Origin: Streptomyces sp. NRRL B-1347
Lineage (GTDB): Bacteria > Actinomycetota > Actinomycetes > Streptomycetales > Streptomycetaceae
DNA: 64,000 nt
Direction of reading: 5' to 3'
Assembly: GCF_000720325.1 (NCBI RefSeq)
Contig: NZ_JOJM01000018.1
Coordinates: 62,001 to 126,000 of the forward strand
In this document: positions 1-17,097 of the stretch, piece after piece
How positions within the stretch are numbered: the first letter of the stretch is position 1
Layout: the number at the start of each line of letters is the position of its first letter
Notes under the pieces: model-generated
What the model saw: the letters and a program-made list of their open reading frames with translations, nothing else
Database searches by the model: none
Told to the model about the DNA's origin: nothing
Program-made: the position numbers and the translations under genes

Positions 1-7749
<7,749 letters not shown>

Positions 7750-7827
7750 CCCCATGCTCCGCCCCGGGGCACCCGCACCGCCGGCGCCCCGGGGCGGCGA
7801 CACCGCACCCACGAGAGGAGACCCACC

Positions 7828-8034
7828 ATGGACGAGAACACCCGCTACCAGGTGCTGCGCAACGACGAGGACCAGTACTCGCTGTGGCCGATAGACGTCG
7901 ACGTCCCGGCGGGCTGGCACCGCACGGACAAGGAGGGCACCCAGGCCGAGTGCTCCGCCTACGTCGACGAGGTATGGACCGACATGCGCCCCCGCAGCCT
8001 GCGCGAACGAATGGAACAAGGAGCACACCGATGA
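7828..8034 (+). CDS. mbtH: MbtH-like NRPS accessory protein
   Basis: A 68-residue protein, the normal size for the family. It shows the MbtH signature: SLWP near residues 19-22, a GWHR segment, then AECSAYVDEVWTDMRPRSLR close to the C-terminus with the family's conserved tryptophans. MbtH proteins bind adenylation domains and are often needed for their solubility and activity, so this one very probably serves the synthetase just upstream. A GAGAGGAG ribosome-binding site (7812-7819) precedes the ATG. The gene begins 78 bases after the synthetase stop, and its own stop overlaps the next gene's start (ATGA). Confidence 0.97.
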   Translation: MDENTRYQVLRNDEDQYSLWPIDVDVPAGWHRTDKEGTQAECSAYVDEVWTDMRPRSLRERMEQGAHR

Positions 8035-8546
8035 CGCCACCGCCGCTGCGCACCGAGCGCTTGGAGTTCACGCCCTACCGCCTTGAGGACGAGGACCACT
8101 TCGTCGCCCTGCTGCGCAACGAAGTGGTCTGCCGCTGGATGGGCCAGGACCAGGTCCCCGAGCCCGACCTGCGCAAGCTGTACAAGGCCATTTTCACTGA
8201 TGTGTATCCCCAGCGTCTCTTCGACGTCTGGGGCGTATGGCACGAGGGCACGTACATCGGTCACGCGGAGTGCAAGAAGACCGGCAATGTCGACGGACAC
8301 GAACTGATCGCCGCGTTCCTTCCGGAGTACTGGGGCAAGGGATTCGGCACCGAGGTGGTGCACGGCCTGATGCGCCACGCCGCCGAGAACCTCGGGCTCA
8401 AGGAGGTGTACGGCATGGTCGGCGCGGAGAACGCGGCCAGCCTCGCGCTGTGCCGCCGTCTGAACGCCCGGCACGTCCGCGACGTCGTGGGCGAGGACGG
8501 CACGGTCACCAAGATGATCCTGATCCCCCTCACCGAGACGCCGTGA
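8031..8546 (+). CDS. GNAT-family N-acetyltransferase (RimJ/RimL-like)
   Basis: 171 residues. The N-terminus (LRTERLEFTPYRLED) is typical of RimJ/RimL-type GNAT enzymes, and the acetyl-CoA loop is seen in the GKGFGTEVVHGL segment, followed by N-A-A-S-L-A-L-C, the usual alpha-4 region. Its ATG overlaps the mbtH stop by four bases, so the two are translationally coupled and it belongs to the NRPS operon. By position it may acylate an amino group of the peptide or a precursor, or act as self-protection; the sequence does not decide between these. Acylation of a siderophore-type amine is one option, but I see no hydroxylase in the window to support it. Confidence 0.88.
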   Translation: MTPPPLRTERLEFTPYRLEDEDHFVALLRNEVVCRWMGQDQVPEPDLRKLYKAIFTDVYPQRLFDVWGVWHEGTYIGHAECKKTGNVDGHELIAAFLPEYWGKGFGTEVVHGLMRHAAENLGLKEVYGMVGAENAASLALCRRLNARHVRDVVGEDGTVTKMILIPLTETP

Positions 8547-8551
8547 GCCGT

Positions 8552-8638
8552 CGCGTCCGTCCCGGCCACCGGGCTCGCCCCGTACGCACGGCGGTCACCG
8601 CCAGGGCCGGCGAGGGGCGCAGGGCCGGGACGGACGCG
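8552..8638. terminator. Large bidirectional hairpin between convergent genes
   Basis: A perfect 16-base inverted repeat: CGCGTCCGTCCCGGCC at 8552-8567 pairs with GGCCGGGACGGACGCG at 8623-8638. Shorter complementary pieces (CTCGCC/GGCGAG) sit inside the 55-base loop. It lies between the stop of the acetyltransferase gene and the stop of the convergent globin gene, where a shared terminator is expected. There is no T-run, as is usual in high-GC actinobacteria. Confidence 0.8.
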
Positions 8639-8642
8639 GAGG

Positions 8643-9917
8643 TCAGGCCCCGGGCGCGGCGGACGAGGGGGCGATGAGGTCGTGGCGTACGCGGTCGGCG
8701 GGCAGGCCCAGGGCGCGAAGCCGCCGCACCGTGGCGGCCAGGGCGGGCGGTCCGCTCACGAAGAAGAGCCCGCGCGCGAGGTCCGCGTGCCGGGCCACGG
8801 CCTCGGCCAGCGCGTCGCCTTCGGCGGCCTCGCCGGTCACGGCGACGGTACGCAGCCACGGGTGGCGGCGCTCCAGATCGGCCACGGCCGCCAGGTCGTA
8901 CAGGTCGTCACGGGTGCGCGCGCCGAGGAACACCCGCGCGGTCAGGCCCGGCCGACGGCGCCGGGCGAGGGCCAGGTCCTGAAGCAGCGCCTTGGCACCG
9001 GCCCAGCCGGTGCCGCTCGCCGCGATCGCGACGTCGTGCTGGAGGTCGTCGTCGCCGAGCGTCATCGTGCCCTGGGCGGGGCCGATGAGGAGCGGGTCCC
9101 CGACGCGGGTGCGGTGCACCAGGGCGTCGCTCACCCCGCCCGGGCCGGTGCGGCGGACGTGGAACTCCAGGTCGCCGTCCGGCCGGGGCGCGCACGCCAC
9201 GCTGAACGGCCGCCAGGCGCGCGTCAGCAGGGGCGACTGGAGGAGGGCGTACTGTCCGGCGTGGTACGGGAACGGCTCGGCGGGGGAGACCCGGAGCACG
9301 GCCAGGTCCGGCCGCGGCCGCTGATGCTCCGTCACCGTCGCGTGCCAGAAGGGGCGTTCCGCGAGCGCCGCCTCCGCGCCCCGCACCATGGCTGCCACGG
9401 CCCGCCGGAGCATGCGCTGCCACGCCTCTTCCGCGTCCTGGCGCCACCAGCGGCCGGCCCGGCGGCGCAACGCCTCCACCAGGGCCGTCTCGAACACCTC
9501 GTAGTGCACCGGGCGCACCCCCAGCTTGCGGTGGTCGCGGCCGAGCCGGGAGCAGAAGGCGGTCACCTCGTCCGGGTGGTCCAGATGGTCGATCAGATAC
9601 TGGAAGGCCCGCTCCAGATGGGCCTGCTGGAAGTCCATCGAGTCGGGGAAGAGGCCCCGCAGATACGGGTGCTGGTCGAACAGGGCCGCGTACAAGTCCG
9701 CGATGAGCCGGTCGAAAGGGGTGACGAGGGGCAGCGTCTCGGTGATCAGTCTGCGGTCGTCGGCCCCGTCGTGGAGGCGGTCGGCACCGGGTGCGGCGCC
9801 GCCGGGCCCCGCCGCGGTGGCGGCGGGGCCCAGCAGGCTCTGGCGCAGCCGCATCGCCTCCTGGCGCGCGAGCAGTACGCGGTACTCCTCGAACTGGTCG
9901 GTCGGTTCGGTCTTCAC
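8643..9917 (-). CDS. Flavohaemoglobin-like globin/FAD-NAD reductase
   Basis: The GTG start at 9917 was chosen because AGGAGA lies 6-7 bases before it; the frame stays open 34 codons further upstream without a better signal. The product has 424 residues. About 50 residues of low-complexity extension precede a globin domain (about 55-190), with a proximal-His motif at His129 (DHRKLGVRPVHYE), as in bacterial flavohaemoglobins. A ferredoxin-reductase-type FAD/NAD module follows, with RPFSVA for flavin binding and ASGTGWAGAKALL for nicotinamide binding. Flavohaemoglobins oxidise NO to nitrate using O2 and NAD(P)H in the cytoplasm; this one is more divergent than Hmp. Two GGG-N8-CCC dyads lie 92-145 bases upstream of its start, so control by the nearby DevS/DevR-like pair is plausible. 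Confidence 0.88.
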   Translation of the reverse strand: MKTEPTDQFEEYRVLLARQEAMRLRQSLLGPAATAAGPGGAAPGADRLHDGADDRRLITETLPLVTPFDRLIADLYAALFDQHPYLRGLFPDSMDFQQAHLERAFQYLIDHLDHPDEVTAFCSRLGRDHRKLGVRPVHYEVFETALVEALRRRAGRWWRQDAEEAWQRMLRRAVAAMVRGAEAALAERPFWHATVTEHQRPRPDLAVLRVSPAEPFPYHAGQYALLQSPLLTRAWRPFSVACAPRPDGDLEFHVRRTGPGGVSDALVHRTRVGDPLLIGPAQGTMTLGDDDLQHDVAIAASGTGWAGAKALLQDLALARRRRPGLTARVFLGARTRDDLYDLAAVADLERRHPWLRTVAVTGEAAEGDALAEAVARHADLARGLFFVSGPPALAATVRRLRALGLPADRVRHDLIAPSSAAPGA

Positions 9918-10008
9918 AGCGGTCTCTCCTGCCCTGGCTCCGTGGAGTGCGCTGCCGGGAGCGCTCCGCGAGTCTCGCACCGGGCCCCGCTGCCCGAACG
10001 GCCCTACT

Positions 10009-10030
10009 CCTAGGGGCATTCGGCCCTAGG
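10009..10030. promoter_or_regulatory. DevR/DosR-type dyad upstream of the globin gene (box 1)
   Basis: A perfect seven-base inverted repeat, CCTAGGG at 10009-10015 and CCCTAGG at 10024-10030, with spacer GCATTCGG. The core GGG-GCATTCGG-CCC fits GGGNCNWWNGNCCC, the degenerate core of the mycobacterial DosR box as I remember it. It lies about 100 bases upstream of the globin start. Factor assignment is inference. Confidence 0.5.
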
Positions 10031-10044
10031 AAGATCACGCTGCG

Positions 10045-10062
10045 CAGGGACCTTCGGCCCTG
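10045..10062. promoter_or_regulatory. DevR/DosR-type dyad upstream of the globin gene (box 2)
   Basis: CAGGG at 10045-10049 and CCCTG at 10058-10062 with spacer ACCTTCGG. It shares TTCGGCCCT with box 1, whose centre is 34 bases away, and also fits GGGNCNWWNGNCCC. Two similarly built dyads roughly three helix turns apart suggest paired activator sites. Confidence 0.5.
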
Positions 10063-10088
10063 TCGCGGCAGCGGGGCCTCGTGCTCGC

Positions 10089-10478
10089 CTACCGCGGGGT
10101 CCGGTCGCGGCGGTGGACCGTGCGGCCGTGGGCGAACGCGACGGTGAGGAAGAGACCGAGGACGGCCGCGGGGCCGACCGCCGCGGCCAGCCACTCCGAT
10201 GCGTCATCGGGCCCGGCGGCCACCTTGACGGCCGCGACGGCCACCGCGGTGACGAGGCCGCAGCCGACCAGGACCGCCACGACGTTCCGGGAGTCGCGGG
10301 CGCCGACCGGGTGCGGGCCGCCGCGCAGTCGCGCCCAGTGGTACGCGGCCTCCCGTTCCTCGCGCCGCCGCCGCACGGCGGCACGGGTCCGCAGGACGGC
10401 CGTGACGACGGCGCCCGCGCCCGCCACGGCACAGGGCGTCCACCAGGCCGGGGTCACGAGCAGCAGCACGGTGGTCAC
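10089..10478 (-). CDS. Hypothetical membrane protein, start unclear, possibly a remnant
   Basis: Hydrophobic ORF with about three membrane segments: one directly after the GTG chosen at 10478, one near 10205-10275 and one near 10120-10190. A charged stretch rich in Arg and Glu lies between the first two. The same frame stays open upstream into the 3' end of the truncated ctaD with coding-like codon use but no convincing start or ribosome-binding site. It may therefore be the tail of a larger gene fused or shifted by the event that truncated ctaD. I do not recognise the family. Confidence 0.45.
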   Translation of the reverse strand: MTTVLLLVTPAWWTPCAVAGAGAVVTAVLRTRAAVRRRREEREAAYHWARLRGGPHPVGARDSRNVVAVLVGCGLVTAVAVAAVKVAAGPDDASEWLAAAVGPAAVLGLFLTVAFAHGRTVHRRDRTPR

Positions 10479-10498
10479 GGCGACCGTGCCCCAGCCGC

Positions 10499-10972
10499 TC
10501 AGACAGGCCGCCGCGGCCGTGCGGCGGGAGACGGGACGGTCGGCCCCCGCGCGCAGGCGGCCGCGATCGTCGAGCCGAACAGGAACAGCCAGTAGGACAG
10601 CATGTTCAGCCGCGGGAAGGCCACGTCCGGGGCACCGATCTGCAACGGCATGATCCAGTTCGCGAAGCCGGTGAACAGCGGCATGGCGAACATCAGGAGC
10701 ATGATCGAACCGTGCATCGTGAAGGCCTGGTTGAACTGCTCGGCCGACATGATCTGCAGACCGGGCCTGGCCAGCTCGGCCCGCATGAACAGCGCCATCA
10801 CCCCGCCGACGATGAAGAACACGAACGCGGTGACCAGGTACAACGTTCCGATCCTCTTGTGGTCGGTGGTGGTCAGCCACTCCGCCCACGACGGCCGGTC
10901 CGCCTCGAAGGCCACGGGGAGCCCGCCTCGGGGCCGTGCGGCCGTCACCTGCTGTATCTGCGCCTCGTCCAC
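10499..10972 (-). pseudogene. ctaD: Truncated cytochrome c oxidase subunit I (ctaD fragment)
   Basis: The GTG start at 10972 follows GAGGAAGGA. The 157-residue product matches the N-terminus of actinobacterial Cta[16 protein letters not shown] near residue 29, [11 protein letters not shown], the haem-ligand segment [12 protein letters not shown], then [21 protein letters not shown]. Similarity stops just after LFGSTIAA. About 17 unrelated residues follow and then a stop, where a full subunit is about 550-580 residues. Most transmembrane helices, the CuB ligands and the haem a3 ligand are therefore missing and it cannot be a working oxidase. An internal deletion or frameshift is the simplest explanation. 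Confidence 0.85.
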
Positions 10973-11070
10973 CGGACGGGTCCTTCCTCGTCGCTCAGGT
11001 CGTCGGCGGTCCGGGAAGCGCCGCGAACACGAGGGGACGGACACGGCGCTTCCCGGCCGCCGCCACATGA

Positions 11071-12948
<1,878 letters not shown>

Positions 12949-12976
12949 ACTCCGCGGCGATCGCTGAACTCCTCGG

Positions 12977-13696
12977 CTACCGCCGGGCGTCCTGCTCCCG
13001 CAGCCGCTCGGCGATCACCGCCGCCTGGACGCGGCGGCCGACGCCGAGCTTCGTCAGGATGGCCGAGACCCGGTTCTTGATGGTCTTCTCCGCGAGGAAG
13101 AGCCGGTCGGCGATCTGCCGGTTCGTCAACCCCTCACCGATGAGCGCCAGGATCTCCGCCTCGCGCGGCGACAGCCGCTCCAACTCCGGCGAGAGGGCGG
13201 GCGCGGGCTCCGGCCGCGGGTCGCGCAGGCGCGCCATCACCCGGGCGGTCGCGCGCTGGTCCAGCATCGACGCGCCGCCCGCCACCGTGCGCACGGCGTT
13301 CACGAGGGCCGAGCCGTCGATCCGCTTGAGCACGTATCCGGCGGCTCCCGCCATGATCGCGTCGAACAGCGCCTCGTCGTCGTCGAACGACGTCAGCATC
13401 AGACAGGCGAGGTCCGGCATGCGGGCCCGCAGCTCCCGGCACACCTCCACCCCGGCGTGGTCACCGCTGCCGCCCTCGCCGAGCCGCACGTCGAGCACCG
13501 CGACGTCCGGCCGGAGGGCGGGTACGCGGATGAGCGCCTCACGGGCGTCCGAGGCCTCCCCGGCCACCACGATGTCCGGCTCGGCGTCCAGCAGGTCGCG
13601 TATGCCCCGCCGGACCACTTCGTGGTCGTCGAGGATGAAGACCCGCAGCGGCGACGCGGGCGCGGGAACGGATTCGGTGTGCGTACGTGCTTCCAC
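12977..13696 (-). CDS. NarL/DevR-family response regulator
   Basis: 239 residues. The receiver domain begins near residue 17 (VFILDDHEVVRRGI) with phospho-acceptor Asp69 (VAVLDVRL) and the conserved Lys in AGYVLKRI. A LuxR-type helix-turn-helix ends the protein (LSPREAEILALIGEGLTNRQIADRLFL, then KTIKNRVSAILTKLGV). Like DevR it ends soon after the helix-turn-helix. It faces the DevS-like kinase tail to tail with 28 bases between stops, so the two are very likely cognate although transcribed separately. Confidence 0.92.
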   Translation of the reverse strand: MEARTHTESVPAPASPLRVFILDDHEVVRRGIRDLLDAEPDIVVAGEASDAREALIRVPALRPDVAVLDVRLGEGGSGDHAGVEVCRELRARMPDLACLMLTSFDDDEALFDAIMAGAAGYVLKRIDGSALVNAVRTVAGGASMLDQRATARVMARLRDPRPEPAPALSPELERLSPREAEILALIGEGLTNRQIADRLFLAEKTIKNRVSAILTKLGVGRRVQAAVIAERLREQDARR

Positions 13697-13903
13697 GGAT
13701 GACCAGCGTACGGGCCGGGCCGTGGGCGTCTGCGGCCCGCCCCCGGGAGCCGGTCACCGGCAGCCCGGCGCGGGGAGTTGGGCTCGCTTTCGGGTGAAGC
13801 GGACGGCGATCCGGCCTACGGCCACGCATTCCGGCCGCGGTGGCGGGTACGACCGATCCCGTACGGTGTCGCGGAAGTGACCGAAGAGCAAGGGGTGTCG
13901 CAA

Positions 13904-14278
13904 GTGATTCGAAGGCTGCAGGCGGTCGCGCTGGACTGCGCGGATCCGGTACGGCTCGCGGAGTTCTACGCGGAGCTGCTCGGCGGCAGGGTGGTCGCGG
14001 ACCCGGAGGACTCCGACTGGGTCGAGGTGCACGGGTTCGAGGGGACGCCCCTGGCCTGTCAGCGGGTTGACGGCTACCGGCCGCCCGAGTGGCCGGGGCA
14101 GGAGCGCCCGCAACAGCTCCACCTGGACTTCGACGTGGACGACCTCGACGTGGAGGAGGAGCGGGCCCTCAGCCTCGGCGCCGCCGTGCTCGAGCGCACG
14201 GACGAGCTCCGGGCGGAGGCCAATTGGCGGGTCTACGCGGACCCGGCCGGGCATCCGTTCTGCCTGTGCCAGCACTGA
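13904..14278 (+). CDS. VOC-superfamily (glyoxalase-like) protein
   Basis: The GTG at 13904 is preceded by AAGGGG with about 8 bases spacing; GTG codons at 13895 and 13877 are alternatives. The 124-residue product has the two beta-alpha-beta-beta-beta halves of the vicinal oxygen chelate fold: LDCADPVRLAEFYAELLGG at the start, HLDFDVDDLDVEEERALSLGA in the middle and DPAGHPFCLCQ at the end. Small single-domain members of this kind are common in streptomycetes and mostly uncharacterised, with roles ranging from resistance to isomerases. No neighbour points to a substrate. Confidence 0.85.
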   Translation: MIRRLQAVALDCADPVRLAEFYAELLGGRVVADPEDSDWVEVHGFEGTPLACQRVDGYRPPEWPGQERPQQLHLDFDVDDLDVEEERALSLGAAVLERTDELRAEANWRVYADPAGHPFCLCQH

Positions 14279-14292
14279 GTCCACCGCATCGA

Positions 14293-14326
14293 GCCGGCCG
14301 TGGCCCCGGGACGGGCCACGGCCGGC
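14293..14326. terminator. Bidirectional terminator hairpin
   Basis: A perfect 14-base stem, GCCGGCCGTGGCCC at 14293-14306 and GGGCCACGGCCGGC at 14313-14326, around a six-base loop, between the convergent VOC gene and the membrane-protein gene. Confidence 0.88.
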
Positions 14327-14349
14327 CGTACGTGGACACGGGGGAGGGG

Positions 14350-15441
14350 CTACTCGGCGCCGTCGGGTTCAGCGGCGTCCGGTCGGCGGCTGGCGCGCCA
14401 TTCGCTGACCGCCGTCCAGGCCAGGCTGCCGACCGCACCGGTGTAGAGCGCGAGCCAGAAGTCGAGGGACGCCCCGGAGTCCGCCACCCGGTCCACGAAC
14501 AGCATGGTGACCAGGCCGAGCAGCAGCAGCGTCCCGTACATCTTGCGGCGGGCCGCGCGCTGCTCGCGGCGCGGTCCTTCGGCCAGCCGCAGGGCGTAGA
14601 TCTCGACGTCGCCGAAGACGTCGTCGGCGTGTTCGCCCGACGGTACGGCGGCGAGGTGCTGCCGGGCCTCGCGCACGTGCCCGCGCGCCTCGGCCGTCGT
14701 CATGCCGTGCCGCCCGCGCAGCAGTCCGCCGAGCAGGGCGAGCCACGCCGCGTCGTCGCGGCCCGCCGGCGGGCGCGCCGCGAACCAGCGGTCGACGACG
14801 CGCTCCGGCACGGCGAAGGTTCCCACGGTCCATGCCGCGCACCCCGCGAGGAGGACCGGCACGGGCACGCTGAACAACTGCCCCTCGGGCACGATGACGC
14901 CGACCCCGCCCCCGGCGGCGATGACGGCGGGCACACCCGCGGCGAAGGCGTACGCGCCCTTGAACCGCCCGGCGGAGCGCGCGACCACGGCCACGGCGGC
15001 CAGGGCGACGGCGAGGACGATGGTGGTGACGGCCACGACGGCTGGCCAGCTCACGTCCACCCACAGCCCGTCGCGCACCCAGGAGATGGCGCACAGCACG
15101 ACGCCGACCACACCGAGCGTGCCGAGCGCGGCGGCAAGGCGCTCCCCGGGGGTGAGCCCGTGCGTGTCGGTCCGCGCCCGGTACTCCTCGCTGACCCGCT
15201 CGTCGGCGACGGAGCGCGCGTACGCCTCCGGCGCGCCGAACAGGTCCTGGGCGGTCCGCCCCTCCTCGCGCACCAGCTCGTGCACCTCGGCGAGGACGGC
15301 GTCGGCGAGCCCGGCGGGCGCGTTGTGGTCGAGGACGAGACGCACCTCGACCGTCGCCGCCCAGTCCGCGTCCTCCCCGCGGTCCCAACGGAGCCTGTCC
15401 TTCCGCGTCTTGTTCCGCGGCTCGTTCTGTGACGTGGTCAC
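14350..15441 (-). CDS. Membrane protein with PadR-linked cytoplasmic N-terminus
   Basis: The GTG start at 15441 overlaps the padR stop (GTGA), which fixes the start. 363 residues. The polar N-terminal ~110 residues are cytoplasmic-like. Two close membrane helices follow (LGTLGVVGVVLCAISW and VVAVTTIVLAVALAAVAVVA), then two more before residue 230, a soluble stretch, and two short helices near the C-terminus. This resembles the membrane proteins regularly encoded behind PadR regulators in actinobacteria, whose function is unknown to me. Coupling to PadR suggests expression is released by the same signal, for example membrane or antibiotic stress. Confidence 0.8.
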   Translation of the reverse strand: MTTSQNEPRNKTRKDRLRWDRGEDADWAATVEVRLVLDHNAPAGLADAVLAEVHELVREEGRTAQDLFGAPEAYARSVADERVSEEYRARTDTHGLTPGERLAAALGTLGVVGVVLCAISWVRDGLWVDVSWPAVVAVTTIVLAVALAAVAVVARSAGRFKGAYAFAAGVPAVIAAGGGVGVIVPEGQLFSVPVPVLLAGCAAWTVGTFAVPERVVDRWFAARPPAGRDDAAWLALLGGLLRGRHGMTTAEARGHVREARQHLAAVPSGEHADDVFGDVEIYALRLAEGPRREQRAARRKMYGTLLLLGLVTMLFVDRVADSGASLDFWLALYTGAVGSLAWTAVSEWRASRRPDAAEPDGAE

Positions 15442-15800
15442 GGCTGCTCCTCGTCCCCCGCGCCGTCGGTGAGCGTGGCGACCGTGGCGGTGAAGGCGTG
15501 CCACGCGGCCCGCTCCCGCCGCAGCCGCTGCCGCCCGGCCTCGGTGATCCGGTAGTACTTGCGCCCCGGCCCGCCTTCTCCCGCGCCCCACTCGATCTCG
15601 ACGGCGCCCTCCTCTTCGAGGCGGCTCAGGGCGGGGTAGAGGGCGGCGGGCTTCACGCCGGTGAGTCCCGCGTCGGCGAGGCGGCTGAGCAGGGCGTACC
15701 CGTAGCTCTTGGCCTCGCTGTCGAGGACCCCGAGGAGGCAGAGCGGCAGGGCCGCCCGGGTCCAGGCCGCCGTCCCGTGGGCCGCCGCGTGTGCTGCCAC
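15438..15800 (-). CDS. PadR-family transcriptional regulator
   Basis: 120 residues. A PadR-type winged helix spans about residues 15-90: CLLGVLDSEAKSYGYALLSRLADAG, then VKPAALYPALSRLEEEGAVE, and the wing GPGRKYYRITEAGRQRL. A short C-terminal helix completes a small PadR-s2-like protein. It is the first gene of a two-gene operon. A nine-base palindrome lies 22-50 bases upstream of the ATG, where a self-controlled operator is expected. Members usually repress their own operon and release DNA on binding a small molecule. Confidence 0.93.
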   Translation of the reverse strand: MAAHAAAHGTAAWTRAALPLCLLGVLDSEAKSYGYALLSRLADAGLTGVKPAALYPALSRLEEEGAVEIEWGAGEGGPGRKYYRITEAGRQRLRRERAAWHAFTATVATLTDGAGDEEQP

Positions 15801-15821
15801 CGAGGTCGCTCCTCTGCTTCA

Positions 15822-15850
15822 CCGACTATTACGGAATCCAGAATAGTCGG
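15822..15850. promoter_or_regulatory. Operator-like palindrome upstream of padR
   Basis: Perfect nine-base inverted repeat CCGACTATT (15822-15830) and AATAGTCGG (15842-15850) separated by 11 bases. It is noticeably AT-rich for this genome and ends 22 bases from the padR start codon. PadR proteins bind AT-rich dyads of this type at their own promoters, so autoregulation is a strong inference. Confidence 0.75.
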
Positions 15851-15955
15851 ACGGAGAAGTACGAGATCACGCACCCCCTGGTGGCGGGTTGCCGGTTCTG
15901 TACCGTCGCCGGGACGTGGCCCGGGACGCGGGCCGGGACAGCTGTGCGGGCGCGG

Positions 15956-16954
15956 TCAGGGCCGCCCCGGGCCGGACACCGCCGCGAGCCAGGTGATCAG
16001 GAGGCGGTTGACGTCGTCGGGGCGCTCCTGCTGGAGCCAGTGGCCGCAGCCGTCCAGGAGGTGGGAGGAGACCAGCGCGGGAAGCGTGTCCGGGTAGGCG
16101 GCGATGGCGTCGGCCATCCAGGTCGTGGAGGCGTCCAGGGCGCCACCGATGAACAGGGACGGCTGGGTGAGGGGAGAGCCGTTGAACTCGGCGAGGTCCT
16201 CCCAGTCGAAGTCCATGTTCCGGTAGCGGTTGAGCGCGCCGGTCATCCCGGTGCGCTCGAACTCCCCGGCGTACACGTCGAGATCGGCTTCGGTCAGCCA
16301 GGCGGGCAGCCGGTCCGTGGGGAACCGGTCGCGCAGCGTCGCGCCGCTGCTGACGAAGTGCGGGTCGGGCTCCCCGCGCGCGGGCATGGTGTCGGCGGAC
16401 AGCGCCGCGTAGAAGCCCGCGAGCCAGCCCCGGACATCGGGTTCGATCTCGGCCTCGGCCCTCCCGGGCTCCTGGAAGTACGAGACGTAGAACTCCTGGT
16501 CGCCGCCCATCCGCGCGAAGACGTCGCTGGGGCGCGGGCCGCCGGGCGGGGCGTAGGGAACGCTCAGCAGCCCCACCGCGCGAAAGACCTCCGGGTGGAG
16601 CAGCGCGGAGGCCGCCGCGATGTTCGCGCCCCAGTCGTGCCCGACGACCACCGCGGTCTCCTCGCCCAGGGCGTGCACCACGGCGAGGTTGTCCTCCACG
16701 AGGGCGCGCATCCGGTACTCCCGCGGAGCCGATGGCCTGGAGGACCGGCCGTAGCCGCGTACGTCGAGTGCGACCGCCCGGTGTCCCGCCGCCGCGAGTG
16801 CCGGGAGCTGATGGCGCCAGGAGTACCAGGACTCGGGGAAGCCGTGGACGAGCAGGACCAGTGGTCCGGTCCCCTGCTCGACCAGGTGCAGTCTTCCGGC
16901 GGGTGCGTCGACGACGCGGTGGCGCAGGTCTTCGGACGGAGTGGGCGGGTGCAT
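15956..16954 (-). CDS. Epoxide hydrolase-type alpha/beta hydrolase
   Basis: The ATG at 16954 has GAGGAG 7-8 bases upstream; the upstream frame extension would cross the regulator's promoter and is not used. 332 residues. The oxyanion segment HGFPESWYSWR (residues 37-47), the nucleophile motif GHDWGAN with Asp107, and a C-terminal DGCGHWLQQERP carrying the catalytic His match soluble epoxide hydrolases and related haloalkane-dehalogenase-fold enzymes. The Asp nucleophile in place of Ser and the following Trp favour epoxide hydrolase. It is divergent from an XRE-cupin regulator across 143 bases that hold a palindrome, so that regulator probably controls it. Confidence 0.9.
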   Translation of the reverse strand: MHPPTPSEDLRHRVVDAPAGRLHLVEQGTGPLVLLVHGFPESWYSWRHQLPALAAAGHRAVALDVRGYGRSSRPSAPREYRMRALVEDNLAVVHALGEETAVVVGHDWGANIAAASALLHPEVFRAVGLLSVPYAPPGGPRPSDVFARMGGDQEFYVSYFQEPGRAEAEIEPDVRGWLAGFYAALSADTMPARGEPDPHFVSSGATLRDRFPTDRLPAWLTEADLDVYAGEFERTGMTGALNRYRNMDFDWEDLAEFNGSPLTQPSLFIGGALDASTTWMADAIAAYPDTLPALVSSHLLDGCGHWLQQERPDDVNRLLITWLAAVSGPGRP

Positions 16955-17035
16955 GACGTCTCCTCGGGTTCCCAGGTGGCCGCAGGTACGCCTGAAGCAT
17001 GCGTCGCGGCGGCCGGGAGACGTGAACGCCCTTGA

Positions 17036-17050
17036 CAGTTTGGCAAACTG
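17036..17050. promoter_or_regulatory. Palindrome in the hydrolase/XRE-cupin divergent promoter
   Basis: CAGTTTG-G-CAAACTG, a perfect seven-base inverted repeat, overlapping a TTGACA -35-like hexamer at 17032-17037. It sits 48-62 bases before the regulator start and about 85 bases before the hydrolase start. This is well placed for the helix-turn-helix regulator to block one or both promoters. Confidence 0.65.
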
Positions 17051-17097
17051 GCAGGTCAAAGGGGGCACAGAAACCGGCTTGAGGAGGGCACGGCGAG

